Assembly (NCBI RefSeq): GCF_001434935.1
Contig: NZ_AZEG01000004.1
Span: 1-64,000, forward strand
Direction: 5' to 3'
Length of the DNA: 64,000 nucleotides
From: Liquorilactobacillus uvarum DSM 19971
GTDB lineage: Bacteria; Bacillota; Bacilli; Lactobacillales; Lactobacillaceae
The notes under the pieces are model-generated. The model was not told the DNA's origin and made no database searches. It saw only the letters and a program-made list of their open reading frames with translations. The translations under genes were made by a program, and so were the position numbers. Positions 1-8,771 of this stretch are shown piece by piece (within the stretch, counting starts at the first letter, position 1; the number at the start of each line of letters is the position of its first letter).

Positions 1-158
1 CCAAAGATTTTTCCAAACCGGCCTTTATTATGGAGACTTATGTCACAGCCTCTTTTTAATTTCGTATATAACTGTTTCAATAATCAAACTTTTACGTAAT
101 TCACAGTACATACTTAAAAACCAGCTACTAATGATACACTAACCAATTATATATCGAT
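1..158. other. window edge without a recognised gene
   Basis: No open frame or RNA gene is visible here. Bases 33-52 read GAGACTTATGTCACAGCCTC and are followed by five T; GAGACT and AGCCTC can pair with one mismatch, so this may be a weak plus-strand terminator of a gene lying left of the window. Similar words also occur at the ends of some insertion sequences, but no transposase or matching end is present to support that. Confidence 0.3.
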
Positions 159-644
159 TCAGTTAAGCAAATCTTTCTCAAACCAAAGATCACACGCACT
201 ATGTTCGGTTTGTGCCATTGGCTTCGACAACTGTTTAAAACCCATATATTGATATAGCCGAACTGCACGATCTAAATTTGCAAAAGTTTCAATATAAAGT
301 TTTTTATATCCGAACTCTTTAGCTTTCTCTTCAGCTAAGGAAATTATTTTTTTACCCAAGCCTAATCCTCGACTTTCAGGTAAAAAGTACACTTTTTGAA
401 GTTCAGCTATTTTATCAGTAAAAGGGCCGATACCTCCACCGCCCAATACACTATTTTTTTTCTCATCTTCAATGACCCAATAAAACGAATTCTTTGATTG
501 CGATGCATAATATTCAGCTAAATAGTTTAATTGTGGATCAAAGTATGCAGAACCGGGTTTTGCATCTCCAAATTCACTTAACGTCTGCTGAATTATATTT
601 TTGATCTTTTGATCATCTTTACTCTCGATTTTCCTAATTCTCAT
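159..644 (-). CDS. GNAT family N-acetyltransferase
   Basis: A 161-residue GCN5-related N-acetyltransferase. The family moves an acetyl group from acetyl-CoA to an amine; the substrate cannot be told from the sequence. The acetyl-CoA pyrophosphate loop is clear as RGLGLGKK (about residues 92-99), in the block VYFLPESRGLGLG, followed by the usual GYKKLYIETF strand and LYQYMGFKQL near the C terminus. The start was set at 644 because ACGGAGGA lies eight bases upstream; a longer frame to 713 has no ribosome site. A second GNAT gene follows about 110 bases upstream on the same strand, but the two proteins are not close copies. Confidence 0.85.
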   Translation of the reverse strand: MRIRKIESKDDQKIKNIIQQTLSEFGDAKPGSAYFDPQLNYLAEYYASQSKNSFYWVIEDEKKNSVLGGGGIGPFTDKIAELQKVYFLPESRGLGLGKKIISLAEEKAKEFGYKKLYIETFANLDRAVRLYQYMGFKQLSKPMAQTEHSACDLWFEKDLLN

Positions 645-755
645 AAATTCTATCCTCCGTAAAAGATGTTGTAACAAGTAAAAAACCTGTTTTTGAAAAC
701 TCCCAAATTGCATAATATCACAAAATAATTTTCGCCAAAAAGCTAATTGCTTTAT

Positions 756-1289
756 CTAATCCGTTAAAAAAAGCTGGTAAGCATTTCTTTTGTCTTTAGA
801 ATTGCCATGCATGTACACAACACCGCTATAGCTAAATCCTATTTTACCAACAATATGTTGCATTCTTTTGTTTGCGGCATGCGTATCAATTCTGATCTGT
901 CTAAATCCAAGCTGGTAAGCAATCGTTAAGATGTTGCTGAAAAAAAAGTCACTCAAATGTTCACCGCTATAATCAGCATCAATTGCAATTCGATGGATGG
1001 ACACGTATTTTTCTGCCTTTTCTTTATGCGCCCATTTCCCCGCATATATTCTACAATAGTTTGGCTCCTCCTCTTGGAGTAAGGTCGCTACACCAGCTAT
1101 TGAAGTTCCAACAATAAGAACATACGCATAACCTTTATTGATGTCATCCTCTATCACTTTAAGATCTGGATAACCGCTTTGCCACTGTGGAATATTCTCA
1201 TCAGCCAGAATTTTTTTTGCTTTTTGAATGATTTCCATAATTTTGCTAACATCATCTTTCACAGCTTTTCTGATAAACTTGATAGTCAT
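756..1289 (-). CDS. GNAT family N-acetyltransferase
   Basis: A 177-residue acetyltransferase of the GNAT fold. The N terminus (IRKAVKDDVSKIMEIIQKAK) is the usual first strand and helix, and HRIAIDADYSGEHLSDFFF (about 100-118) occupies the acetyl-CoA loop, although the loop is YSGEHLS rather than the canonical R/Q-x-x-G-x-G. The C terminus, with RIDTHAANKRMQHIVGKIGF, is typical of uncharacterised Firmicute GNATs annotated only by fold. The start has GGGGAAAGG upstream. Substrate unknown; the divergent loop makes activity slightly less certain. Confidence 0.8.
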   Translation of the reverse strand: MTIKFIRKAVKDDVSKIMEIIQKAKKILADENIPQWQSGYPDLKVIEDDINKGYAYVLIVGTSIAGVATLLQEEEPNYCRIYAGKWAHKEKAEKYVSIHRIAIDADYSGEHLSDFFFSNILTIAYQLGFRQIRIDTHAANKRMQHIVGKIGFSYSGVVYMHGNSKDKRNAYQLFLTD

Positions 1290-1367
1290 TGTACCTTTCC
1301 CCTTTTCCTTTAAATTAAAATTACTGCTTGTATTTTTTAAACAAGTACTCTTCCCTGAAATTTCAGT

Positions 1368-2543
1368 TTACTGTATAGTGATTTCAAAAACATTTTTTTC
1401 AATTTGTGTCATTTCTTGAAGGATTTGCAATAGCAGCAAGATCCAACTAAATGCCAGAATAAAGGCAATCAGTTCAAAGGCTGTTAATGAAAAATAGCCG
1501 ATGGGTTGAAATAGAATCGAATCAATCAGCAAACCGCCCCCGATTGTATAGGAAATAATTCTAAACTCTTTAGTAATAGAAGGCAACAAGAAATGGATAG
1601 AAGATATAGTAATAATCAGCAGATAAACTAATAACGTTGCGGAATTTGTATGCAGTTTATGCGATAACCCTGTTCCATTGTTTGCAAAAACACCTACACC
1701 TGCCAAAAAAACAGAAAACAGAATAAGCAGACTTTTAAGTGCAGCCAGCCGTCTGTTATTATGAAATTGCTCTTTCAGAGATGCAAAAATAAAGTCCACT
1801 AGCGCCAGCAACAATAGCGCTGAAACAACAAGTGTTAGGTTAAACTGCCAACTATTGCTAGCTTGATCAGTACCTAGGAAACTTATGTTATGCTCCCACC
1901 ATCTTTTATTGCTATTTGTAATCATCGCGGCCAATGCTCCTCCAACGATCACCAAAATTAGAATTTTGAAAATCACAGATGAAGATATATTGATAGCAGC
2001 ATAAATCATAAGGTAATTGATAACGTTGCTGAACAAAAGAAACATATAAGTAGATGTAAACAAATCAAATGATGAACCTTTGAAAAGAATTTCAATCAAC
2101 CAAAAAAAGCATAGCAAACTGATTGCTAGTATAGTTGTAAATGATAATAAAATAGTTAAAAAACTACGCCAATATAGTTTCTTCCCAAACCACCCTTGAA
2201 TGTGTTTTCGATCTTTAAGATAAAAAAAAGCAAAAGACAGTGATCCACTCAACAATCCCAAAATAATCGTCAGACTTGCAATGGATTCATTCCCCGCCAA
2301 CGAAATTTGATACTCTCTCTGGTAAAAAAAATAAATAAAAAAAACAATTGTAGATAACACAGAGGGCATAAAGAAACGTAGAATCGAAACAGGCCGCCTA
2401 TTTGCAGCTTGGTTCAGTGGTTGAACTACGACCTGTTTTGCTGCTTTATCTGAAAAAACAACTTCTACTTTATCGCCCTTTTTTAGATTAAGTTTTTCCA
2501 CAACTTGTATTGGTAAAACAATTTTAGGTTTACTCTGGTTCAT
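1368..2543 (-). CDS. AbrB/SpoVT-domain protein fused to a multi-pass membrane domain
   Basis: A 391-residue protein of two unlike parts. Residues 1-45 (PKIVLPIQVVEKLNLKKGDK) match the swapped-hairpin AbrB/MazE/SpoVT DNA-binding fold. From about residue 55 to the end there are roughly ten hydrophobic segments, so most of the protein lies in the membrane. The start at 2543 is preferred because AAAAAGGTG precedes it; the frame can be extended ten codons to 2573 without a ribosome site. No partner gene is apparent; rarA is divergent. A membrane-tethered regulator or a MazE-like antitoxin fold used for another purpose are both possible. Function unknown. Confidence 0.65.
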   Translation of the reverse strand: MNQSKPKIVLPIQVVEKLNLKKGDKVEVVFSDKAAKQVVVQPLNQAANRRPVSILRFFMPSVLSTIVFFIYFFYQREYQISLAGNESIASLTIILGLLSGSLSFAFFYLKDRKHIQGWFGKKLYWRSFLTILLSFTTILAISLLCFFWLIEILFKGSSFDLFTSTYMFLLFSNVINYLMIYAAINISSSVIFKILILVIVGGALAAMITNSNKRWWEHNISFLGTDQASNSWQFNLTLVVSALLLLALVDFIFASLKEQFHNNRRLAALKSLLILFSVFLAGVGVFANNGTGLSHKLHTNSATLLVYLLIITISSIHFLLPSITKEFRIISYTIGGGLLIDSILFQPIGYFSLTAFELIAFILAFSWILLLLQILQEMTQIEKNVFEITIQ

Positions 2544-2754
2544 AATAGACACCTTTTTCAATATATTCTTCATTTTAAATTTAACAAATTCATAACAACT
2601 TATTCTTTACTATACAGTATTACAGATAGGCTGCACAACCGTTAAAATATGTCTAATAAGCAGTTATACTGATTTCTTACCGCAAATGCTATACCATTAG
2701 TGCTGCATAGACAAATACAAATAACATAAAATTAATGATGTAAGGAGGAAAAAA

Positions 2755-4083
2755 ATGAAACAAGGTTCCTTATTCGCAGATGATAAAAAGAACAATCAAC
2801 CGCTTGCCAGCAGAATGCGTCCTAAAACTTTAGAAAATTTCGTTGGGCAGAAACATCTTCTAGGAAAAGGCCAAATTTTACGGGAATTAATCGAACAAGA
2901 TCAACTAACATCGTTTATTTTCTGGGGACCTCCTGGGGTCGGTAAAACAACGCTCGCTGAAATTATTGCTCATCAATCAAAAGCATATTTTGTACAATTC
3001 AGCGCTGTTTCCAGCAGTATTCGTAAAATACGTGAAATTATGAAACAAGCAGATTCAGATCAAGAAATCGGTCAGAAAACAATTGTTTTCATTGACGAAA
3101 TTCATCGCTTCAACAAGGCTCAACAAGATGTTTTCTTACCTTATGTTGAGCATGGAAGCATCATTCTTATTGGTGCAACTACAGAGAATCCGTCTTTTGA
3201 AATCAATTCAGCTTTATTATCAAGATGTAAAGTTTTTGTGCTGAAACCACTAACAAATGACGATATCATCTTACTTTTAAAATATGCACTTAAAAGTCCT
3301 GAAGGTTTTGGTAAAAAAACAATTTCAATTTCAGGTAAGGACTTAGAAACTATCGCAGCATTTTCAAATGGTGATGCCAGAATTGCACTTAATACTCTTG
3401 AAATGGCTGTTTTAAATAGTACCAAAAAGGATACTAAAATAATCATTGACCCCAACGATTTAAAACAACTAATCAATCGCACTTCCCTCCTATACGATAA
3501 AAGAGGTGAAGAGCATTACAACATTATTTCTGCACTGCACAAATCAATGCGCAATAGCGATGTAAATGCAGCAATTTATTGGCTCAGCCGCATGCTTGAC
3601 AGCGGTGAGGATCCAGTATACATTGCCCGGCGGTTAGTCCGCTTCGCTAGCGAAGACATTGGACTGGCAGATACAAAAGCTTTGAATCTAACAATTGATG
3701 TTTTTCAGGCATGCCGTTATTTAGGAATGCCTGAATGTGATGTTCATCTGACAGAAGCGGTTATTTATTTATCACTAGCGCCCAAATCGAACGCTGTTTA
3801 TAAAGCTCGGCTTAAAGCCAGTAAAGATGTCAAAAATTCTCGTAATGAACCAGTTCCTCTTCAAATTAGAAATGCACCAACCAAATTGATGGATGATTTG
3901 GGCTATGGTAATAATTATCAATATGCACATAAGAAAAAGGACAAACTGACAACTATGAAAACAATGCCACCATCACTTGAAGACCATGAATACTATTTTC
4001 CCAGTGAACAAGGCAACGAAGATCGTTTCAAAAAACGGCTAGCATATATCAAAAAATGGCACACCGACCATGATGGTATCTAA
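2755..4083 (+). CDS. rarA: replication-associated recombination protein A (AAA+ ATPase)
   Basis: A 442-residue MgsA/RarA/WRNIP1 ATPase that acts at stalled replication forks. It shows the Walker A GPPGVGKTT (about 59-67), Walker B FIDEIHRFNKAQQD (about 116-129), the sensor ATTENPSFEIN and the C-terminal tetramerisation part containing ASEDIGLADTKAL. Length equals that of the family. AAGGAGG lies six bases before the ATG. It is transcribed alone, divergent from the AbrB-domain gene and convergent with rihC, with a shared hairpin terminator between. Confidence 0.95.
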   Translation: MKQGSLFADDKKNNQPLASRMRPKTLENFVGQKHLLGKGQILRELIEQDQLTSFIFWGPPGVGKTTLAEIIAHQSKAYFVQFSAVSSSIRKIREIMKQADSDQEIGQKTIVFIDEIHRFNKAQQDVFLPYVEHGSIILIGATTENPSFEINSALLSRCKVFVLKPLTNDDIILLLKYALKSPEGFGKKTISISGKDLETIAAFSNGDARIALNTLEMAVLNSTKKDTKIIIDPNDLKQLINRTSLLYDKRGEEHYNIISALHKSMRNSDVNAAIYWLSRMLDSGEDPVYIARRLVRFASEDIGLADTKALNLTIDVFQACRYLGMPECDVHLTEAVIYLSLAPKSNAVYKARLKASKDVKNSRNEPVPLQIRNAPTKLMDDLGYGNNYQYAHKKKDKLTTMKTMPPSLEDHEYYFPSEQGNEDRFKKRLAYIKKWHTDHDGI

Positions 4084-4157
4084 AAATTATTATCGTATTC
4101 GAAAGACATTCCTATTTTCAAACACATCGCTTGCTCAACTCTTCCTGACAAAAAATT

Positions 4158-4208
4158 TAAGGCATTATCTCAAATTAAAGTAAATTCTTTAATTGAGATA
4201 ATGCCTTA
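4158..4208. terminator. bidirectional terminator between rarA and rihC
   Basis: The arms 4158-4180 and 4187-4208 are complementary over about 22 bases with a single bulge. On the minus strand the stem runs into a T-rich stretch (plus AAAAAATTT before 4158), and on plus it is followed by AT-rich sequence, so it can stop both convergent genes. Confidence 0.8.
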
Positions 4209-4241
4209 AATATTTGAAGACCTTAATTTTTTTGTCTGCAG

Positions 4242-5162
4242 CTATTCCATATTCATCAATCTAACCTGTTTCAGAAACCAATTATTGAAAAAGACAGCAT
4301 CAATATCAATTCCAACTTGAGCGTTATACGTGCCCTTATCATGCCAACGATGCAAAATATCCGCCACCGTTGCGCCAATAGCCGGTCCTTCAGTTGCAAC
4401 TTCGATATATTCATTTTGAAGTTTAATAACTTCTGGATGCAATGCATATAAAATTGTGATAACATCATGCATCGGTTTACCGCCTTCATGAACATCTCCA
4501 TATGCATTAATGATACCATGAAGCATTTTGCCTGCCTCTCCTAATTCAGCAAGTTTATCTGATGATTGTTTACTTATCAAAGCCTTAAGTGTAACATCAA
4601 GACCAATCATCGTGATATTTAAACCACTTTCAAAAACAATCTTAGCTGCATCTGGATCAGTAAAAACATTAAATTCAGCTACAGAACTAACATTACCCCC
4701 TGAAATAGATCCCCCCATCAAAATCAGCTCATCGATCTTCGAAAGTAATTCGGGATATTTTAAAATAAAATGTGCGATATTGGTATAAGCTCCCGTTGCA
4801 ATTAACGTTAGTTGCTGCTTACTTTGGTTTAACTCATGGGCAATGGCTTCTGTCGCTGGAAGCTTGCTAACCACACTCTTGGGTTCAGGAAAATCATATC
4901 CTGGTAATCCGGTTTCACCATGAATTGCAGCAGCATCTTCAAACTTTTTCTTCAATGGTGCGGACGCGCCTTTTGCAACAGGAATTTGCTTATTGAAAAA
5001 ATCCACTAACTTTAATGCATTAGTAGTTGTTTTGTCAACACTAACATTCCCAGCTACAGTGGTAATCAATCTAACATCGAGTCCAGGATTATTAAGTGCG
5101 ACAGCAATAGCTGCTGCATCGTCTATTCCCGGGTCCATATCTAATATAACTGAACGTGGCAT
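4242..5162 (-). CDS. rihC: ribonucleoside hydrolase
   Basis: A 306-residue inosine-uridine preferring nucleoside hydrolase that splits ribonucleosides into base and ribose. The calcium-binding signature is present as DMDPGIDDAAA at residues 8-18, with TTVAGNVSVDKTT and HGETGLPGYDF following. These and the overall length agree closely with what I recall of E. coli RihC, the broad-specificity enzyme, rather than RihA or RihB. It lies 36 bases downstream of the nucleoside permease gene, and the pair forms an uptake and salvage operon ending in the hairpin at 4158-4208. Confidence 0.9.
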   Translation of the reverse strand: MPRSVILDMDPGIDDAAAIAVALNNPGLDVRLITTVAGNVSVDKTTTNALKLVDFFNKQIPVAKGASAPLKKKFEDAAAIHGETGLPGYDFPEPKSVVSKLPATEAIAHELNQSKQQLTLIATGAYTNIAHFILKYPELLSKIDELILMGGSISGGNVSSVAEFNVFTDPDAAKIVFESGLNITMIGLDVTLKALISKQSSDKLAELGEAGKMLHGIINAYGDVHEGGKPMHDVITILYALHPEVIKLQNEYIEVATEGPAIGATVADILHRWHDKGTYNAQVGIDIDAVFFNNWFLKQVRLMNME

Positions 5163-5198
5163 AAAAAAAACTCCTTTACTTTTTTTCCTTGATGAAAC

Positions 5199-6425
5199 CT
5201 ACCATGCAAACAATCCTGCACTAGCTGCTGACAATAACGAAACTAAAACACCAGCCAATAACATTTGCGGAACTCTACTTGAAATGTAGTCAGTTTTTTC
5301 TTTTGAAACTAAGCTCTTGAACGCTCCAATAATCATTCCCAAAGTACCAAAATTAGCAAAACTAGTGAGAAAGACCGTTAAGACAACACGTGCATGTTCA
5401 TTAGCAAAAAGCCCCTTTTGTGCCATAATATTTTTGGTTATTTCACCCATAACAACAAATTCGTTAGTAACCAATTTAGTTCCCATATATTGGGCTATTT
5501 GAAAAGCTTGATTGACATCGAATCCTAATAACCATGCAAACGGAAACAAAATGATACCAAAAATATTTTCAAGTGTCAGCCAATTCCAACCTGTCAAACT
5601 TAACAATTGATTTATTAATGCAGCCAATGAAACATATGCGATTACAGTTGCGGTTATAATTAAAATCAACTTTCCAGCATTTAAGATCGAATCACCTAGA
5701 AATGAAAAGAATGGTTCACGTTTTTGATTTTCATTCTTGCTGACCGAAACAATAATATCCTCATCATCTGAAACTGTTACTGGATTTAAAATCGCAGCAA
5801 TAGCAATTGAACCCAAAATATTTAATGGTATAGCGGTTAAAACATATTGACCTGGAACCATTTTTATATAAGAACCAATAATTGCCGAAGTAACACAGCT
5901 CATTGACATCATTGCCAATGTAAAGTTGCGCCTAGCACTCATTTGCTGTAGCTGTTCCTTTGAAACGGCCAATACTTCTGTATTCCCCAAAAACATCATC
6001 TCAACTGAAAAAAAAGCCTCAAACCGTGGCTGGTGGGTAATGAATGACAAACCACGTCCAATCCATTTTACAAGCCATGGGAGTAAACCTATGTACGTTA
6101 AAATATCAAACAATGGTACCACTAAAAGAATAGGTAAAAGAGCACTCGTCACAAAATTAGGAGACCCCGTTGTTGGCTTCAACCAGTCAGGCAATGCAAA
6201 TGCAATTCCTTTATTTGCTACAGCGACTAGCCAATTAAAACCATCAGCAGCTGCACGCACCACTTCGCGACCTACACTGAACTTCATAAAGAACCAGGCT
6301 AGAAATATTTCTAAAAATACAACAATCAGAACTGATTTCCATCTAATGGATCTGCGATCATTAGAACATAAGAATGCTATACCTAAGAAAACAAAAAAGC
6401 CTAAAATATTCACTATTAAAAACAA
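5199..6425 (-). CDS. nupC: concentrative nucleoside transporter (CNT/NupC family)
   Basis: A 408-residue cation-coupled nucleoside importer with about ten membrane segments. Recognisable CNT blocks include FLGNTEVLAV (about 147-156), SIAIAAILNP and the C-terminal FANFGTLGMIIGAFKSL. The start is TTG at 6425, preceded by GAGGAGA at a good distance; there is no better ATG. It is the first gene of the nupC-rihC operon: the permease brings in nucleosides and the hydrolase releases the base. Confidence 0.92.
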   Translation of the reverse strand: MFLIVNILGFFVFLGIAFLCSNDRRSIRWKSVLIVVFLEIFLAWFFMKFSVGREVVRAAADGFNWLVAVANKGIAFALPDWLKPTTGSPNFVTSALLPILLVVPLFDILTYIGLLPWLVKWIGRGLSFITHQPRFEAFFSVEMMFLGNTEVLAVSKEQLQQMSARRNFTLAMMSMSCVTSAIIGSYIKMVPGQYVLTAIPLNILGSIAIAAILNPVTVSDDEDIIVSVSKNENQKREPFFSFLGDSILNAGKLILIITATVIAYVSLAALINQLLSLTGWNWLTLENIFGIILFPFAWLLGFDVNQAFQIAQYMGTKLVTNEFVVMGEITKNIMAQKGLFANEHARVVLTVFLTSFANFGTLGMIIGAFKSLVSKEKTDYISSRVPQMLLAGVLVSLLSAASAGLFAW

Positions 6426-6561
6426 AATTTCAATCTCCTCTATAAAAAAATCCTTTTCAGCATCTGCATGTATTAACTAAATCCAACAAGTTTTTTTCGG
6501 TCAGTGTTTGAAGAAGCTTAATTAAAATTACCACGCATTTGCATACAACACTACTCTAAGA

Positions 6562-6885
6562 TTACTTCCAAAAAATTTTCCACCACTTTATGCGTTCAGG
6601 AGTTTTATATTTCTGCAACTCTCGCAACGCTCTTTTTGAAGGGCCAGCAGGGATCTTCTTATCGTTATTTTGAAGCTTTATTTCAAAACCATCTTCATTT
6701 TCAACTTTTTCACTGAAATGCTTTTGCACGCTTGAAACTGATCCTCGTTTTTCCAACAATTGATATAATTCATTTACTTCATCATACTTTTGAACGAGTT
6801 CGGTCTGTTGTATTTGTATATCTTTCTGCAGCATTTTGATCTGTTGTACAATATCCGTCCTATTGCTATGTTCTTCACCGCCCAT
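6562..6885 (-). CDS. small coiled-coil protein of unknown function
   Basis: A 107-residue soluble protein that I do not recognise. Residues 10-50 form a likely coiled coil (IQQTELVQKYDEVNELYQLL), the middle is acidic, and the C terminus is basic and tryptophan-rich (ERIKWWKIFWK), which could touch a membrane. GGGAGG precedes the ATG, so translation is likely. It stands between nupC and an ABC transporter with about 130-150 base gaps on both sides, giving no operon clue. Confidence 0.65.
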   Translation of the reverse strand: MGGEEHSNRTDIVQQIKMLQKDIQIQQTELVQKYDEVNELYQLLEKRGSVSSVQKHFSEKVENEDGFEIKLQNNDKKIPAGPSKRALRELQKYKTPERIKWWKIFWK

Positions 6886-7040
6886 AACTGTCCTCCCTAC
6901 AATATGATGAGTCCATTATACCATTTCTGTAAGTTTTAAATAAATTTAAACCATCATCCTAAAAGACAAAAGCCGTTCAATCTTTCTTAAAGTATTCTCT
7001 ATGCTGTTGCCAAGCTGTAATATCCACTATATTGTTAGCA

Positions 7041-7745
7041 TTATAACTTGATCTTGCTCCTACTACTATTTATTAGTTTACTATATGCTTCATCAACGTC
7101 CTGAGTGTTTTCCAGTTTCAGTAATTCTGTATACGTTCCATTAAAAATGCAATGTCCCTGATTAAGACCGATTATTTTCGCCCCTTTATTTTTTAATTGC
7201 CCTAATTGATGTGTAGTCATGACTACTGTACTTTTTTTAGCAAGTGAACAGATCATTTCCATTATCAAAGTAGCGTTGCTAGGATCGACACCGCTCAAAG
7301 GCTCATCAAACAAATAAAGCTTTCGATCTAATAAACATGTCCCATAGGTCAACACTATCCGTCTCTCGCCTCCAGATAGCTGCCCCATTTTAATTGATTC
7401 AAGTGGCTTTAACACCGTTGCATAAATTTTGTTCATTAATGCAGTCGGTGCCGCCCCTCCTGCATGATCTATTTTTTGGTACATCTTTAAGGTTTGCCCC
7501 ACAGTCAGTGTAGTATAAAAAATTGTTTTCTGAAGCTGATACCCAATTTCTTTAACACTGGGAACATCAACTAAAGCATCATATGTATCAGATGAATTCA
7601 AACGTGCGAGCGTATCTAGAAGAGTCGTCTTACCAACTCCATTAGGACCAATAATGATGTTTGGAACTTCATCTTGGAACTTAACGTTCAGTCTATCGTA
7701 AATCAACCGTTCTTGATATGAAAAAGACAAATTTTTGATCTCCAT
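7041..7745 (-). CDS. ABC transporter ATP-binding protein
   Basis: A 234-residue ABC ATPase. Walker A is GPNGVGKTT (about 33-41), the signature is LSGGERR (about 124-130), Walker B is LYLFDEPLSGVD and the switch histidine lies in MTTHQ. GAGGGGG precedes the ATG. It lies 19 bases downstream of an ABC-2 type permease gene and forms a two-gene transporter with it. Such pairs in lactobacilli often export peptides or drugs, but nothing here fixes the substrate; there is no precursor peptide or immunity gene beside them. Confidence 0.9.
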   Translation of the reverse strand: MEIKNLSFSYQERLIYDRLNVKFQDEVPNIIIGPNGVGKTTLLDTLARLNSSDTYDALVDVPSVKEIGYQLQKTIFYTTLTVGQTLKMYQKIDHAGGAAPTALMNKIYATVLKPLESIKMGQLSGGERRIVLTYGTCLLDRKLYLFDEPLSGVDPSNATLIMEMICSLAKKSTVVMTTHQLGQLKNKGAKIIGLNQGHCIFNGTYTELLKLENTQDVDEAYSKLINSSRSKIKL

Positions 7746-7764
7746 ACAAATTCCCCCTCGAAAC

Positions 7765-8520
7765 CTAGCTCCTGTCTAATATCGGACGAATATCGAATTT
7801 AGAAAAGCCTCGCAAACCAATTAAGCAAAAAGCAATTGTGACGATCAGCAATTGCATTAAATTACCAAAATTAATATTTCCCTTTTCAATAAGAATGCTT
7901 AAACAATTCGTCAAAGCCAAAATATATTTATAAGGATTCAATAGCGAAATGAGATTGACAAGCCACATTCCACTTGTGAGCGTTGCTAAATAAAAAAGTA
8001 CAAAGACGCTAAATGTCCCGATTACAGAAAACGACTGTGCTTTAATTCGAAATGTAAAAAGAATACTTAACCCCATGGTAACAGGAATAACGGCTAAAAC
8101 ACCTGCCAACAAACTGTTGAGCAAAATACTAAAATACCAGCTGTGTAATAGAAACATTCCCAAAATAGTAAACAACAACAACTCCGCTAGAATAAAGGCA
8201 ACTTGCACAATGAAATTTGCAATAAAAATAAGCCATTTAGAACCAACAATAAAGTAAAACTCTTTATAATAGCCAGATTCACGTTGAAAAATGGTAGCAA
8301 CAATCACTGTATTCAGCAATGCAATAAAAATAATATATGCCCAATATGGCAAAAATATATTTGAAATTTCATCAACTGAGTAACGACTTGCATGAAGTAT
8401 TTGCTTGAAATTCATATACACGAAATAAAGTGTTGGAAATAGCAAAGTATAAATAAATACAACTTTATTATCAAATGCATCAATTGTGTAAACTCGACAA
8501 AGTGTTTTCAACTTCTCCAA
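7765..8520 (-). CDS. ABC-2 type transporter permease
   Basis: A 251-residue integral membrane protein with about six segments, in the pattern of ABC-2 permeases: a first helix near residue 20, a helix pair at about 60-80 and 100-125, and the last helix at the C terminus (LLIVTIAFCLIGL). The start is TTG at 8520, preceded by GAGGG at eight bases. It is the first gene of the pair with the ATPase downstream. The transported molecule is unknown. Confidence 0.8.
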   Translation of the reverse strand: MEKLKTLCRVYTIDAFDNKVVFIYTLLFPTLYFVYMNFKQILHASRYSVDEISNIFLPYWAYIIFIALLNTVIVATIFQRESGYYKEFYFIVGSKWLIFIANFIVQVAFILAELLLFTILGMFLLHSWYFSILLNSLLAGVLAVIPVTMGLSILFTFRIKAQSFSVIGTFSVFVLFYLATLTSGMWLVNLISLLNPYKYILALTNCLSILIEKGNINFGNLMQLLIVTIAFCLIGLRGFSKFDIRPILDRS

Positions 8521-8664
8521 AAATCAATCCCTCTTTCATTTTTTAACTTAAAATTATGCTAATTATAACACATTATTTAATTTGATTTTTACATAACTAT
8601 TTAAAAAATATCGTTTAACCTAAAAATTAATAAACAAATTTTTGTTACTTTATTAAATAAAAAA

Positions 8665-8701
8665 GCCAAGATAAAAATCAATTTTTGATTTTTATCTTGG
8701 C
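8665..8701 (-). terminator. terminator of the ypmR-ypmS-yozE-ctpA operon
   Basis: The 16-base arms 8665-8680 and 8686-8701 pair perfectly around a five-base loop, and the minus strand continues into a T-rich tract (plus AAATAAAAAA before 8665). It lies 71 bases beyond the ctpA stop. Confidence 0.85.
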
Positions 8702-8771
8702 AAAACTATTTCTAATGTTTAAAGACGCTGTTTGATGCATGCAAAACCAAAATACCTAAAATATCAACTCG

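Noticed and set aside
1-158. Insertion sequence end at the left edge
   Set aside because: Only a short word resembling some IS ends is seen; no transposase, second end or target duplication lies in the window.
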